A DNA stretch of 64,000 bases from Planctomycetota bacterium (lineage in GTDB: Bacteria; Planctomycetota; J058): assembly GCA_023954375.1 (NCBI GenBank), contig JAMLIC010000030.1:1-64000 (forward strand). Direction: 5' to 3'. Of the stretch, positions 17,614-27,240 are shown in pieces. The notes under the pieces are model-generated. The model had not been told where the DNA came from, did not search any database, and saw only the letters and a program-made list of their open reading frames with translations. Position 1 is the stretch's first letter, and each line of letters begins with the position of its first letter. Position numbers and translations under genes: made by a program.

Positions 17614-17835
17614 CTACCAGAAGCGCCGCGGCGGCGGGGACGGCGGCGCGGGCGGCGCCGGCACCGGGATCGGCCCGGGCGGGGCCGCGTCCCTGAACTC
17701 GTAGCCGTTCGCCGTCTGCTCGATCCTGGCGCCGCAGCGCTGGCACTTGAAGTAGCGGCTCCCGTCGCGGTTGTTCGCCGGGGCCGGCGTCTTCTTGTAG
17801 ACGCCGCCGCAGGTGCAGGCCTTGGGCTTTTCCAT
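17614..17835 (-). CDS. Small zinc-ribbon protein, Pro-rich tail
   Basis: A 73-residue protein with four cysteines arranged as KACTCGG and FKCQRCGARI, a probable single zinc ribbon. The C-terminal 25 residues are almost all Pro and Ala. No Shine-Dalgarno is obvious before ATG 17835. It is not recognised as a named family. The codon pattern (high G/C in third positions) supports a real gene in spite of its size. It stands alone between convergent and divergent neighbours. Confidence 0.6.
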   Translation of the reverse strand: MEKPKACTCGGVYKKTPAPANNRDGSRYFKCQRCGARIEQTANGYEFRDAAPPGPIPVPAPPAPPSPPPRRFW

Positions 17836-17914
17836 GCAGGCATCGTAACGACATGGACGCCCGCGCGGGCCCACGAAATGCAGGGCGGGGCGGCGAACCC
17901 GGTCGTTACCTGGC

Positions 17915-18103
17915 GCGACCCTGGACCGGGCGACGCCGGGTTCACGTCGAGGACGCCCCTCTTCGGCCCGACGACCGAGAGTTCCACCTCATGACGTGCT
18001 GGCCGAGCGAGGCCAGCGCTTCGTCGAAGCCGACCACGGCTACTTCACCTGGCCAGCGATCGGAGGGCCGATCGCGGACGTGCGGCAGAGCGGCGACCAG
18101 TGA
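17915..18103 (+). pseudogene. Possible decayed small gene, frameshifted
   Basis: The frame opening at about 17993 reads DVLAERGQRFVEADHGYF and TWPAIGGPIADVRQSGDQ before a stop at 18101-18103, which looks protein-like in composition. Upstream, a different frame reads HVEDAPLRPDDREFHLM up to the same point, and deleting one base near 17991 would join them. No start codon or ribosome site is visible. This may be the remnant of a small gene or a chance pattern; the family is not recognised. Confidence 0.22.
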
Positions 18104-18144
18104 ACCGGCGCGGCAGGGCAGGTCCCGCGGGAAGAGGAGGTAGA

Positions 18145-18169
18145 CGCGCCCTCATGTGGAGAGGGCGCG
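18145..18169 (-). terminator. Hairpin at the end of the ADP-ribosylglycohydrolase operon
   Basis: Nine base pairs (arms 18145-18153 and 18161-18169, CGCGCCCTC with its complement) around a 7-nt loop. The stop codon of the last gene falls at the loop edge. It could end the minus-strand operon; no U-run is present. Confidence 0.4.
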
Positions 18170-18520
18170 GCGGCCCTCGGGCTTGAGCACCAGCTCGACC
18201 GCGGCCCCCGCCTCGGTGGCGACCCAGAGCGCCGCCTCGCGGCGGAGGAGGACCCGCACGTCCCTCCCGCCCTCCAGCCGCTCGGTCGCCGGGGGCCCCC
18301 CGGAACGGCCCGCGGGGAGGGTCCGCTGGAGCTCGACCAGCCCCGCTCGCTCGAGCCCGGCGATCGCCTCCTGCAGGTGGTCGAGGAAGGCCGGCGCCTC
18401 CCTGCCGGGGAGGGCATTCGTCAGGGTGGCGAGCCCCTCGCCCCCGGCCTCCTCGAGCGCCCAGAGGAGGTCACGCTGGAGCGGGGAGAGCTTGCGCTTG
18501 CGCGGCGCGCCGCGTGCCAT
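18152..18520 (-). CDS. Hypothetical protein, possible winged-helix
   Basis: A 122-residue protein of unknown family. Its N-terminus MARGAPRKRKLSPLQRDLL is strongly basic, then LLWALEEAGGEGLATLTNAL and AIAGLERAGLVELQRTLPAG look like helix-helix and wing elements of a small winged-helix domain; this is inference from pattern only. ATG 18520 overlaps the stop of the upstream gene (ATGA), so translation is coupled. It is third in the run after ADP-ribosylglycohydrolase and the 340-residue protein. If it does bind DNA it may regulate this operon. Confidence 0.6.
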   Translation of the reverse strand: MARGAPRKRKLSPLQRDLLWALEEAGGEGLATLTNALPGREAPAFLDHLQEAIAGLERAGLVELQRTLPAGRSGGPPATERLEGGRDVRVLLRREAALWVATEAGAAVELVLKPEGRRALST

Positions 18521-19542
18521 CACGGCCTCGAGCCCACGGTGATCATCCACCAGAGCGTGGCGATCTCGGGGTCGGTGTGGCCGACGAGCCGCACGCGGAG
18601 CACGTCCAGATCCTGGTCGAGGACCTCGATGCCCACCGCGCTGCAGGCGGCCAGCAGGTCGTCGTCGGCGAGGGCGCCCACGACCTCCTCGATCGGGGGC
18701 GCGAGCCGCGTGAGCTCCTGCCGCAGGCGCTCGGACGTCTGCAGGGCGGCGGGGGGCAGGAACGGTCCGAGCGCCCGGACCAGGTCCAGGAGCGCGGCCT
18801 CGTCGAGCACCCCCAGGATCGTGGGCAGGACCCTCGCCTCGAACAGGACGCGGAACTCCGCCAGGTCGTCCTCCAACTCATCCGCCTGCACCCGGGCGCG
18901 CTCGGCGAGGTCGGCGTCTCGCGCCCGCCGGGCCAGCTCGACCACCTCGGGCGGGTAGCGGGCGAGCAGGGCCTCGTGCCGCTCGCGGCGTCGCTGCTCG
19001 CGGCGGCGCCGCCGGGCGGCACGTCGATCGTCGAGGTGCTCCTCCTCGAGCACCGCCTCCTGCCCGGGGTCGAGCGCCTGCGGGTCGGCGCTGGCGACCA
19101 GCTGCGCCAGGACCAGGCCCGCGCCGTCGAGGAAGGCCGAGATCGCCGACGAGCCGTGGTCGGGGTCGGCCCGGGAGGAGAGGCTCCACAGTCGGTCGAG
19201 CAGGCCGGGGGAGCGGAGGAACTCGAGCCGCCCTTCGACGTAGCGCGCGAGCCGGTCGAGGAGCCCCCGGGCGCGCTCGTCGCCGAGGAGGCCGCGGTCG
19301 CGCGCGTCCGTGCACAGCACGGCCTCGAACGGGGGTAACACCCTGACCAGGTCCCCCGCCGGGAACCACGCCTCGCGCCCCTCGGCGTCCACGAGCGCCG
19401 CCCGCAGGTCTCCGCTGGCCTCGTACTCGCCCTCGACCACCTTGCCCACGCCGCGGAGCGACGGTCGCGCTCCGCCGACGCGCACCCAGTCCCCCGCCTC
19501 CAGACGGCGCAGCGGAGCGGGCGGGAAAGGGGGGAGGGTCAC
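18520..19542 (-). CDS. Hypothetical protein, SH3-like N-terminus and helical body
   Basis: A 340-residue protein not assignable to a named family. Residues 10-70 (EAGDWVRVGGARPSLRGVGK, then VDAEGREAWFPAGDLVRV) resemble a small beta-barrel of SH3/KOW or Tudor type, a shape often used to bind nucleic acids or proteins. The rest is helical, with a very basic Arg-rich stretch (about 170-190, RAARRRRREQRRRERHEA) and an acidic C-terminal half. The GTG start overlaps the stop of the ADP-ribosylglycohydrolase gene (GTGA) and the stop overlaps the next start. This tight coupling suggests a shared function with ADP-ribose removal. No catalytic motif is visible. Confidence 0.65.
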   Translation of the reverse strand: MTLPPFPPAPLRRLEAGDWVRVGGARPSLRGVGKVVEGEYEASGDLRAALVDAEGREAWFPAGDLVRVLPPFEAVLCTDARDRGLLGDERARGLLDRLARYVEGRLEFLRSPGLLDRLWSLSSRADPDHGSSAISAFLDGAGLVLAQLVASADPQALDPGQEAVLEEEHLDDRRAARRRRREQRRRERHEALLARYPPEVVELARRARDADLAERARVQADELEDDLAEFRVLFEARVLPTILGVLDEAALLDLVRALGPFLPPAALQTSERLRQELTRLAPPIEEVVGALADDDLLAACSAVGIEVLDQDLDVLRVRLVGHTDPEIATLWWMITVGSRP

Positions 19543-20462
19543 GACGCGTGGCCCGCGATCGCCCCGAGCGGCTCGCGCGCGCGGCGCCAGGCCCCGGGGA
19601 TCGCGTCCGCGCCGGTGTGCAGCACGACGATCCCCCCCACGATCGCGCACACGGTGTCCACGTCGCCCAGGCCGGCCACGCCCTCCCAGAGGGCGCGCTC
19701 GTAGTCGGCCAGGTTGCGCGCCGCGCACCAGAGGGAGAACGGCGCCGTGTCCTGTGCCAGGATCTTCACCCCTGACCCCAGGCGCCCGGCGGCCACCTCC
19801 ACGGTGGCGTCGGGCGGCAGGGCCCGCGCGGCGGCGATCCCGTCGCGGGTCTCCCCGGGCGGCGTCAGGTCCAGGGCGAAGCCCAGCAGGTCGGAGCCCG
19901 CCACCCGCCCGGGCGACGCGCGCCGGCACCAGGCGTAGGCAGCCGCGGCCGCCACGGCGATCGCGCCGGCCTGGCCCTCGGGGTGGGAGTGCGTGACCGC
20001 CGCCGAGAGGCGCGCGTTCTCCACCAGGGCCGCCGGGTCGTCGGCGAAGTAGGCGCCCACGGGCGCGGCGCGCATGGCGCCGCCGTTTCCCATGGATCCC
20101 GAGCCGCCGAACGCGCGCGGCGCCACTTCGCGCCAGTCGCCCCCGGCGTGCAGGGCCTCGAGGGTGTCCCGAACGCCCCGGCCGTAGCCGCGGCCCGTCG
20201 CCTCGGCGTAGCGGCGCGCGAAGGTGCGGGCCAGGTCGTCGGGGTCGATCTCCCCGCGACGCGCCAGCACCTCGACCACGCCCAGCGCCATGACGGTGTC
20301 GTCCGTGTAGCGCCAGGGCGGCGGCGGCAGGTCGCGCGACTCGAGCCGCGCCTGGATCGCGCGCGCGGGGCCGAAGAACCGCTCGCCGAAGGCGTCCCCG
20401 ACCGAGAGGCCCTCGAGCGAGAGGACGGCGCGCTCCAGCGGCTTGGCGTCGGGCGAGGTCAC
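19539..20462 (-). CDS. ADP-ribosylglycohydrolase (DraG/ARH family)
   Basis: The 307-residue product carries the family metal-site motifs: WRYTDDTVMALGVVE near the N-terminus, FGGSGSMGNGGAMRAAPVG, THSHPEGQAGAIAVA and GDVDTVCAIVGGIV with the C-terminal Asp/Thr. These coordinate two Mg ions in ARH enzymes, which hydrolyse ADP-ribose from proteins or nucleic acids. Start choice is uncertain: GTG 20462 gives family length, while ATG 20600 would add 46 residues including CVGNCGCGF. It is first in a coupled run with two unknown genes. No ADP-ribosyltransferase is seen nearby, so targets cannot be inferred; stand-alone antitoxin-like or regulatory roles are possible. Confidence 0.92.
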   Translation of the reverse strand: MTSPDAKPLERAVLSLEGLSVGDAFGERFFGPARAIQARLESRDLPPPPWRYTDDTVMALGVVEVLARRGEIDPDDLARTFARRYAEATGRGYGRGVRDTLEALHAGGDWREVAPRAFGGSGSMGNGGAMRAAPVGAYFADDPAALVENARLSAAVTHSHPEGQAGAIAVAAAAAYAWCRRASPGRVAGSDLLGFALDLTPPGETRDGIAAARALPPDATVEVAAGRLGSGVKILAQDTAPFSLWCAARNLADYERALWEGVAGLGDVDTVCAIVGGIVVLHTGADAIPGAWRRAREPLGAIAGHAS

Positions 20463-20640
20463 CGGGAGCAGCGTAGGTCGGCCACGCGCGAGCCGCCATG
20501 AGGCCTGGCTCTCGCGGGACGGGAGGAGGACACTCGATCGTGGCCGAGGCACCTCGATGACGAACCCGCAGCCGCAGTTGCCCACGCACCTCACGCGCAT
20601 CGACCTGCCCGCCGAGGCGACGTCCGAGGACCTCCCCGGC

Positions 20641-20729
20641 GCCCCGAAGCCTGTGTCGCCGCGCTCGCGGGCCGGACTGTCGATTCCACGCGCGCGGCCC
20701 CGAAGCCTGTGTCGCCGCGCTCGCGGGCC
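20641..20729. repeat. Two 33-bp direct repeats upstream of the ADP-ribosylglycohydrolase gene
   Basis: GCCCCGAAGCCTGTGTCGCC followed by GCGCTCGCGGGCC occurs at 20641-20673 and again, identically, at 20697-20729, with 23 bp between. The bases 20463-20922 around it hold no gene that I trust. The repeat is not a CRISPR because there are only two copies. It may be an interspersed repeat or a decayed duplication. Confidence 0.75.
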
Positions 20730-20828
20730 TGTGGAGGCTCGGCAACCGTGGGCGGGCACTGGCCCGCCCCGGCTCGCTCGTCCATGGCCTGCGGGCGCGG
20801 CGCCCGGGCGCGTCCGCATGGCCGACCC

Positions 20829-20882
20829 GGAGCGTGTCCGGGCGGCTGAGCGCTGGGACCACGCGCCGCCCGGACACGCTCC
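20829..20882 (-). terminator. Long perfect inverted repeat, probable terminator
   Basis: An 18-bp perfect inverted repeat (20829-20846 and 20865-20882, core AGCGTGTCCGGGCGGC) with an 18-nt loop lies about 40 bp after the stop of the Pro-rich gene on the minus strand. It has no U-tract but is the strongest hairpin nearby. A mobile-element terminal repeat is a less likely reading. Confidence 0.5.
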
Positions 20883-20922
20883 TCCGCAGTACGACCAGGC
20901 GGCTCTGCTGGCTCTTCCTGGT

Positions 20923-22035
20923 TCAGCCTGACGTGCTCCAGCTCGTGGAGAATGTGGAAGCATTTGCGTCATGGTCCTTGGCGATCAAGGGGAGCGCCAG
21001 GTGGCCTGCGGCGACAAGTCGACGACTTAGCAGCCGCCAGGCCACGCGCGCCGCGGCTGACCTTGTGGTCCACCCGGCGAGCAGCGGACGGAGTGTGCCG
21101 AACGCCGCCACCGTCGCACGCCCCAGGCGGGACGAGGACAGCAGCGGGCGCAGCTCGCGAAGGCGAGCCACTTCTGCGCTGTCCGGGCCCAGCGCGATCA
21201 CGAACGGGCACGGCCCCGAGCCCCCGGGTGGGGCAGGAGGAGGAGGCGGAGCTGGCGCCGGGCCAGGAGCCGGGGGTGGTGTAGGCGCTGGCGGTGTCGA
21301 CGGCGGCTGTGGTGGCGGGGGAGGCTCGGGTGGCGGCTCTCCGGCCTCCGCCGCCCGGTCAAGGGCTCGCGCGCGCTCCTCGAACACACCCCTCTGCCGC
21401 TCGCGTTCGGCCTCGGCTGAGCCGGCGAGGCCGGGGCCGAAGCTCTTCTTCCACCAGTCAGCCCATTGCTCCGAGAACTCCCGCTTGAACCGCTCGTCCT
21501 GCGGGTTCTCGCCCTCGTTCGCAGCCTCTCTCGGAGGGAAGCGGTGTGTCCCGTGTCTCTTGAACTCGTAGCGCATCAGCTTGATGCCGAAGCTGTCCAG
21601 GTGAGTGAGCCACTCCTCTACCCTCTTCGCCGCACCGGGGTTCGTCGGGTTGGGCCAGACGTTCGACGGAGCCGACGAGCGGAGGAACGCGTCCAGCGCC
21701 TCTCGCATCTCCTGTTCGCTCACACCCGCGGCAGCTGCAAGGTTGACGACGAGGGCGGAGCGGGCGAGGACGTATTGCTCGAGCAGGTCGGCGAGCGTGC
21801 GGGGCTCGAACTGCATCAACCCGCGGCCTGGGCCACCTCCGGTCTGGGTACGGGTCGTCGCACGGCTGCCCTCCCACCAACAGATGTAGAGAAACAACCA
21901 GAGGATCCAGCGACGTCGCGCCTCGCTCGCCGCCGGATCGGTGTCTGCGAGGACGTTCTCGATGATGCGACGCAGGTGACGATAGCGCTCCGCGTCGGAG
22001 GCGCCCAGGTCGATGCCGTCCGCGATGACCGTCAT
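20923..22035 (-). CDS. Lysozyme/transglycosylase-like protein with Pro-rich linker
   Basis: A 370-residue protein. Around residues 50-85 it reads WWEGSRATTRTQTGGG and PGRGLMQFEPRTLADLL; a Glu followed by a GLMQ-type motif is the signature of lytic-transglycosylase or phage-lysozyme-like folds, so the Glu may be catalytic. This is inference from motif shape, not full similarity. Residues about 215-265 are a Pro/Ala/Gln-rich linker, and the C-terminal 70 residues are Arg/Leu-rich with moderate hydrophobicity. No signal peptide is visible. The gene starts 9 bp after the FG-GAP-like gene, so they are co-transcribed. Base composition is less G+C-rich than neighbours, a hint of different origin. 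Confidence 0.6.
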   Translation of the reverse strand: MTVIADGIDLGASDAERYRHLRRIIENVLADTDPAASEARRRWILWLFLYICWWEGSRATTRTQTGGGPGRGLMQFEPRTLADLLEQYVLARSALVVNLAAAAGVSEQEMREALDAFLRSSAPSNVWPNPTNPGAAKRVEEWLTHLDSFGIKLMRYEFKRHGTHRFPPREAANEGENPQDERFKREFSEQWADWWKKSFGPGLAGSAEAERERQRGVFEERARALDRAAEAGEPPPEPPPPPQPPSTPPAPTPPPAPGPAPAPPPPPAPPGGSGPCPFVIALGPDSAEVARLRELRPLLSSSRLGRATVAAFGTLRPLLAGWTTRSAAARVAWRLLSRRLVAAGHLALPLIAKDHDANASTFSTSWSTSG

Positions 22036-22044
22036 GGTGCCTGC

Positions 22045-23148
22045 CTAATCGTCGCCGTGAGTCAACGGTAGCCACACACTCGTCAGCTTCTCGAGCACGC
22101 CGGCGCGGAATCGATACACGTCGTGACGAGCCGCGAGCGCCCCACAGAGTTCCTTCGCAGCGCCGTCCGGGAACTGCCAATCGGGACCGCTGCGCGCGAC
22201 GACCAGCTGCACGTCCCCGAGGCCAAGGAGACGAATCCCGGAGCTCGCCCCCACTACGGGCAACGAGGTGACGCCCTCGCTGGAGACCACCAGCACGGCG
22301 CTCCCGACAGCCCTGCCGCCCATGACCTCGAGGACGACGACGATCTCTGGACTGCCGTCTCCGTCCAGGTCGAGCGCGCGGACCGAGCGAACTCGACCGC
22401 CCACGGGAAGGCGCCAGAGTCGAAGCCGACGGGTCGCCGCGTGGATCACGCCGACGAACGCCAGATCGTGCAGCCAGAACGTCTCCCACACGGAGTCGCA
22501 GACGACGACGAGCTCCCGTGTGCCGTCTCCATCGAGGTCCACCCAGAGACACTGGTCTGCGCGGACGAACTCCTGGGGGCGCGAGAGTCGGGGCGCGCAC
22601 TCGCGCAGGTAGTCCGCAGCGAACTCGGGCTTCTCGACCTCCAGCTCCTCGACTCGGATGCTCAGGCCTGTGTGGATCTCCGCTGCGACCGCGTCGAGCA
22701 GGTGAAGCGTGTCCGCGTCCATGGTCCCGTCCGTCGCTCGACGTTCGGGCTCCTGCCGCGGCGGGGCACGGAGCGCCGCATAGGCCTGTGCGGACAGACT
22801 CTCGCGGTTCAGCAGCCGACTCCTCGTCTCCTCGGGCAGACGCGGCACCTGGGCCAGCAGCAGCTGCGCGCGCATGGAGCGCCGAGCGTCGGCAGATGCC
22901 ACGAACTCGAGCTCTCGTACCAGGACGGCGTCCTGACGAGTTCGAAGCCTGCGCCGCAGCTCCTCGGTCGCTCGGAGCAACAGGTCGGCGTCGGGCCTGG
23001 GCTCCTCCCGGAGACGAAGGACCTCGTCGAGCGCGGCGTCGATGCCGTCGTCAACGGGGGACGGAGCTTGCTGCGCGAACAGCGGTGGGAGAACGAGGAG
23101 TGCGCACGCGACCCAGGCCGTCCTCGCCAGACGACGTCGGCTACTCAC
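22045..23148 (-). CDS. Secreted FG-GAP/VCBS-like repeat protein
   Basis: The 367-residue product begins with a signal peptide (basic SSRRRLAR then TAWVACALLVLPPLFAQQ). The first half is helical with many Leu and Arg. The second half has two calcium-loop-like strands, WVDLDGDGTRELVVV and ALDLDGDGSPEIVVVLEV, typical of FG-GAP/VCBS propeller blades found in secreted or periplasmic proteins. GTG 23148 is chosen because it places the n-region directly before the hydrophobic core; the frame is open further upstream. It is followed after 9 bp by the lysozyme-like gene. Both have lower G+C than flanking genes. The role is unknown. Confidence 0.65.
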   Translation of the reverse strand: MSSRRRLARTAWVACALLVLPPLFAQQAPSPVDDGIDAALDEVLRLREEPRPDADLLLRATEELRRRLRTRQDAVLVRELEFVASADARRSMRAQLLLAQVPRLPEETRSRLLNRESLSAQAYAALRAPPRQEPERRATDGTMDADTLHLLDAVAAEIHTGLSIRVEELEVEKPEFAADYLRECAPRLSRPQEFVRADQCLWVDLDGDGTRELVVVCDSVWETFWLHDLAFVGVIHAATRRLRLWRLPVGGRVRSVRALDLDGDGSPEIVVVLEVMGGRAVGSAVLVVSSEGVTSLPVVGASSGIRLLGLGDVQLVVARSGPDWQFPDGAAKELCGALAARHDVYRFRAGVLEKLTSVWLPLTHGDD

Positions 23149-23271
23149 GACGGCCTCCAGGGCGCTGCGAAGAGGTGGACCCCCGCCTCCTCTTCGGACT
23201 TCCCCGGCCACGACCTTGAGCGGCCGGACGGCTTCGCATCCGCGCCCCGTCAGCGCTGGTCGGTGACGGGG

Positions 23272-23700
23272 TCACACGAGCGCAGGCGTCTCGAGCTCCG
23301 CGGCGTCGGCCGGGTCCGAGTGCACCGCCTTGCAGATGACGCGCGCGGCGACCTCGTCCAGGTACTGCACGAGCGTCTCGTCGAGCCGCACGAACTCCGG
23401 CCAGAGGACCTCGTCGCAGTACTGCTTGGGCATGCGAGCCATGATCGTGGTGTGGCGCTGTCTCGGTCGGCGGAAGGGCTGGAACCCGTGGCGCCGCAGC
23501 AGCGCGACGAGGAGCCGCTGAGACCACGGGTTGGTGAGGCGGAACGCCACCTCGGTGGGTTGCTGCTCGCGCAGCGCCGCGAGGCGCGCCTCGACGCGCT
23601 CCCTGGCCGCCCCCGCCGCAGCTCGCTCGCCGTCGCTCGTGGCGCCCGCGAAGAGGGCCTGGATGCGCTGCAGCTTCTCGGTCAGCTCTGCTTCGTTCAT
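23272..23700 (-). CDS. Conserved-looking hypothetical protein
   Basis: A 142-residue soluble protein without signal or membrane segment. Its N-terminal helices (ELTEKLQRIQALFAGATSDG, then AAGAARERVEARLAALR) resemble the start of DUF2786-type proteins, and it continues with LTNPWSQRLLVALLRRHGF and MARMPKQYCDEVLWPEF. I recall this arrangement from conserved hypothetical proteins but not with a known function. ATG 23700 is chosen as the first Met that starts the folded part; the frame is open to 23877. It is separated from neighbours by more than 120 bp on one side and 337 on the other. Confidence 0.6.
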   Translation of the reverse strand: MNEAELTEKLQRIQALFAGATSDGERAAAGAARERVEARLAALREQQPTEVAFRLTNPWSQRLLVALLRRHGFQPFRRPRQRHTTIMARMPKQYCDEVLWPEFVRLDETLVQYLDEVAARVICKAVHSDPADAAELETPALV

Positions 23701-24037
23701 GGTTCCCGACCCGAGCCTATCGCCACGGTCCGACACCCCCAGGGCCGCCATGACGGCCGCCGGGGCCCTCGGGCGGGATGCGCGCGCGCCGAACGCGCAA
23801 CCTCCCGTCCCGCGCACCTGAGGTCGCGCCTTGTTGGCTCCGGGGCGTCGTCGCCCGGTTTCGTCAGGACGCGTCACCGTTGAGCGTCCTCACCGCGGGG
23901 CTCTTCGTCACCAACCATCACGGGGCACGTGGGTTGTGCGCCCCAATGGCGTTGGTTTTGGCTACACCCCCCGCCCTCCGCGCAGAGCGCGTACAGCGCG
24001 ACGCCCGCAACGTGCGTCGCGGGCGTCGGTTAGGCGA
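23701..24037. other. Intergenic region upstream of the hypothetical gene, downstream of tRNA-Ala
   Basis: No coding region is supported here. G+C is visibly lower than in the genes, with segments such as GGCGTTGGTTTTGGCTAC. The 142-residue gene's promoter should lie in the first 150 bases; I found no clear -35/-10 pair. Near its right end is the tRNA terminator hairpin. Nothing resembling a second tRNA or riboswitch was recognised. Confidence 0.45.
23999..24028 (-). terminator. Hairpin terminating tRNA-Ala
   Basis: A 10-bp perfect stem (CGACGCCCGC with GCGGGCGTCG) around a 10-nt loop lies 9 bp beyond the 3-prime end of tRNA-Ala on the minus strand, the expected place for its terminator. Confidence 0.6.
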
Positions 24038-24110
24038 TGGAGACGAAGGGGATCGAACCCTCAACCTCAGGCTTGCAAAGCCAGCGCTCTCCCAATTGAG
24101 CTACGTCCCC
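24038..24110 (-). tRNA. tRNA-Ala (TGC anticodon)
   Basis: The 73-nt gene folds as a standard cloverleaf. The acceptor stem GGGGACG pairs with CGTCTCC, with discriminator A. D-arm GCTCAATTGGGAGAGC, anticodon loop containing TTTGCAA and T-arm with GGTTCGATCC are intact. The anticodon TGC is at 24075-24077. CCA is not encoded and must be added by the nucleotidyltransferase. Confidence 0.96.
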
Positions 24111-24120
24111 GCGAACCGCG

Positions 24121-24148
24121 AGGATACGCCGCGCCCGGGGCCAGACAA
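24121..24148 (-). promoter_or_regulatory. Promoter of tRNA-Ala
   Basis: On the minus strand TTGTCT (24143-24148) and TATCCT (24121-24126) are separated by 16 bp. Each matches the sigma70 consensus at four of six positions and the -10 lies 10 bp before the mature tRNA. Confidence 0.5.
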
Positions 24149-24162
24149 GGGGCAACCGCCGC

Positions 24163-27057
<2,895 letters not shown>

Positions 27058-27082
27058 GACGGGTCACCTCCCCCGAAACGAC

Positions 27083-27109
27083 GGAAGCCCCGCACGAGGC
27101 GGGGCTTCC
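27083..27109 (-). terminator. Hairpin terminating tRNA-Ile
   Basis: An 11-bp perfect stem (GGAAGCCCCGC with its complement) and a 5-nt loop begins 2 bp beyond the tRNA-Ile 3-prime end on the minus strand, followed by a short TTT. Its position between tRNA-Ile and the kinase gene fits an intrinsic terminator. Confidence 0.7.
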
Positions 27110-27111
27110 TA

Positions 27112-27185
27112 TGGGGCTATGAGGAGTCGAACCTCAGACCTCGTCCTTATCAGGGACGCGCTCTAACCAACTGAGCTATAGCCCC
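27112..27185 (-). tRNA. tRNA-Ile (GAT anticodon)
   Basis: The 74-nt gene has acceptor stem GGGGCTA/TAGCCCC with discriminator A, D-arm GCTCAGTTGGTTAGAGC, anticodon loop CTGATAA with GAT at 27149-27151, and T-arm GGTTCGACTCC. CCA is not encoded. It is a stand-alone tRNA, not part of an rRNA spacer. Confidence 0.96.
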
Positions 27186-27198
27186 GGCGAGAAGGCGC

Positions 27199-27226
27199 AT
27201 TCTACTCGGGGACGGCCCGGCATCAA
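27199..27226 (-). promoter_or_regulatory. Promoter of tRNA-Ile
   Basis: On the minus strand TTGATG (27221-27226) and TAGAAT (27199-27204) are 16 bp apart, the latter a five-of-six match to TATAAT, ending 13 bp before the tRNA. Confidence 0.6.
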
Positions 27227-27240
27227 TGGAGGGGCGGAAG

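Noticed and set aside
20443..20931. A 162-codon plus-strand frame covering the repeat region.
   Set aside because: Low complexity, crosses two direct repeats and a terminator hairpin, and lacks a ribosome site.
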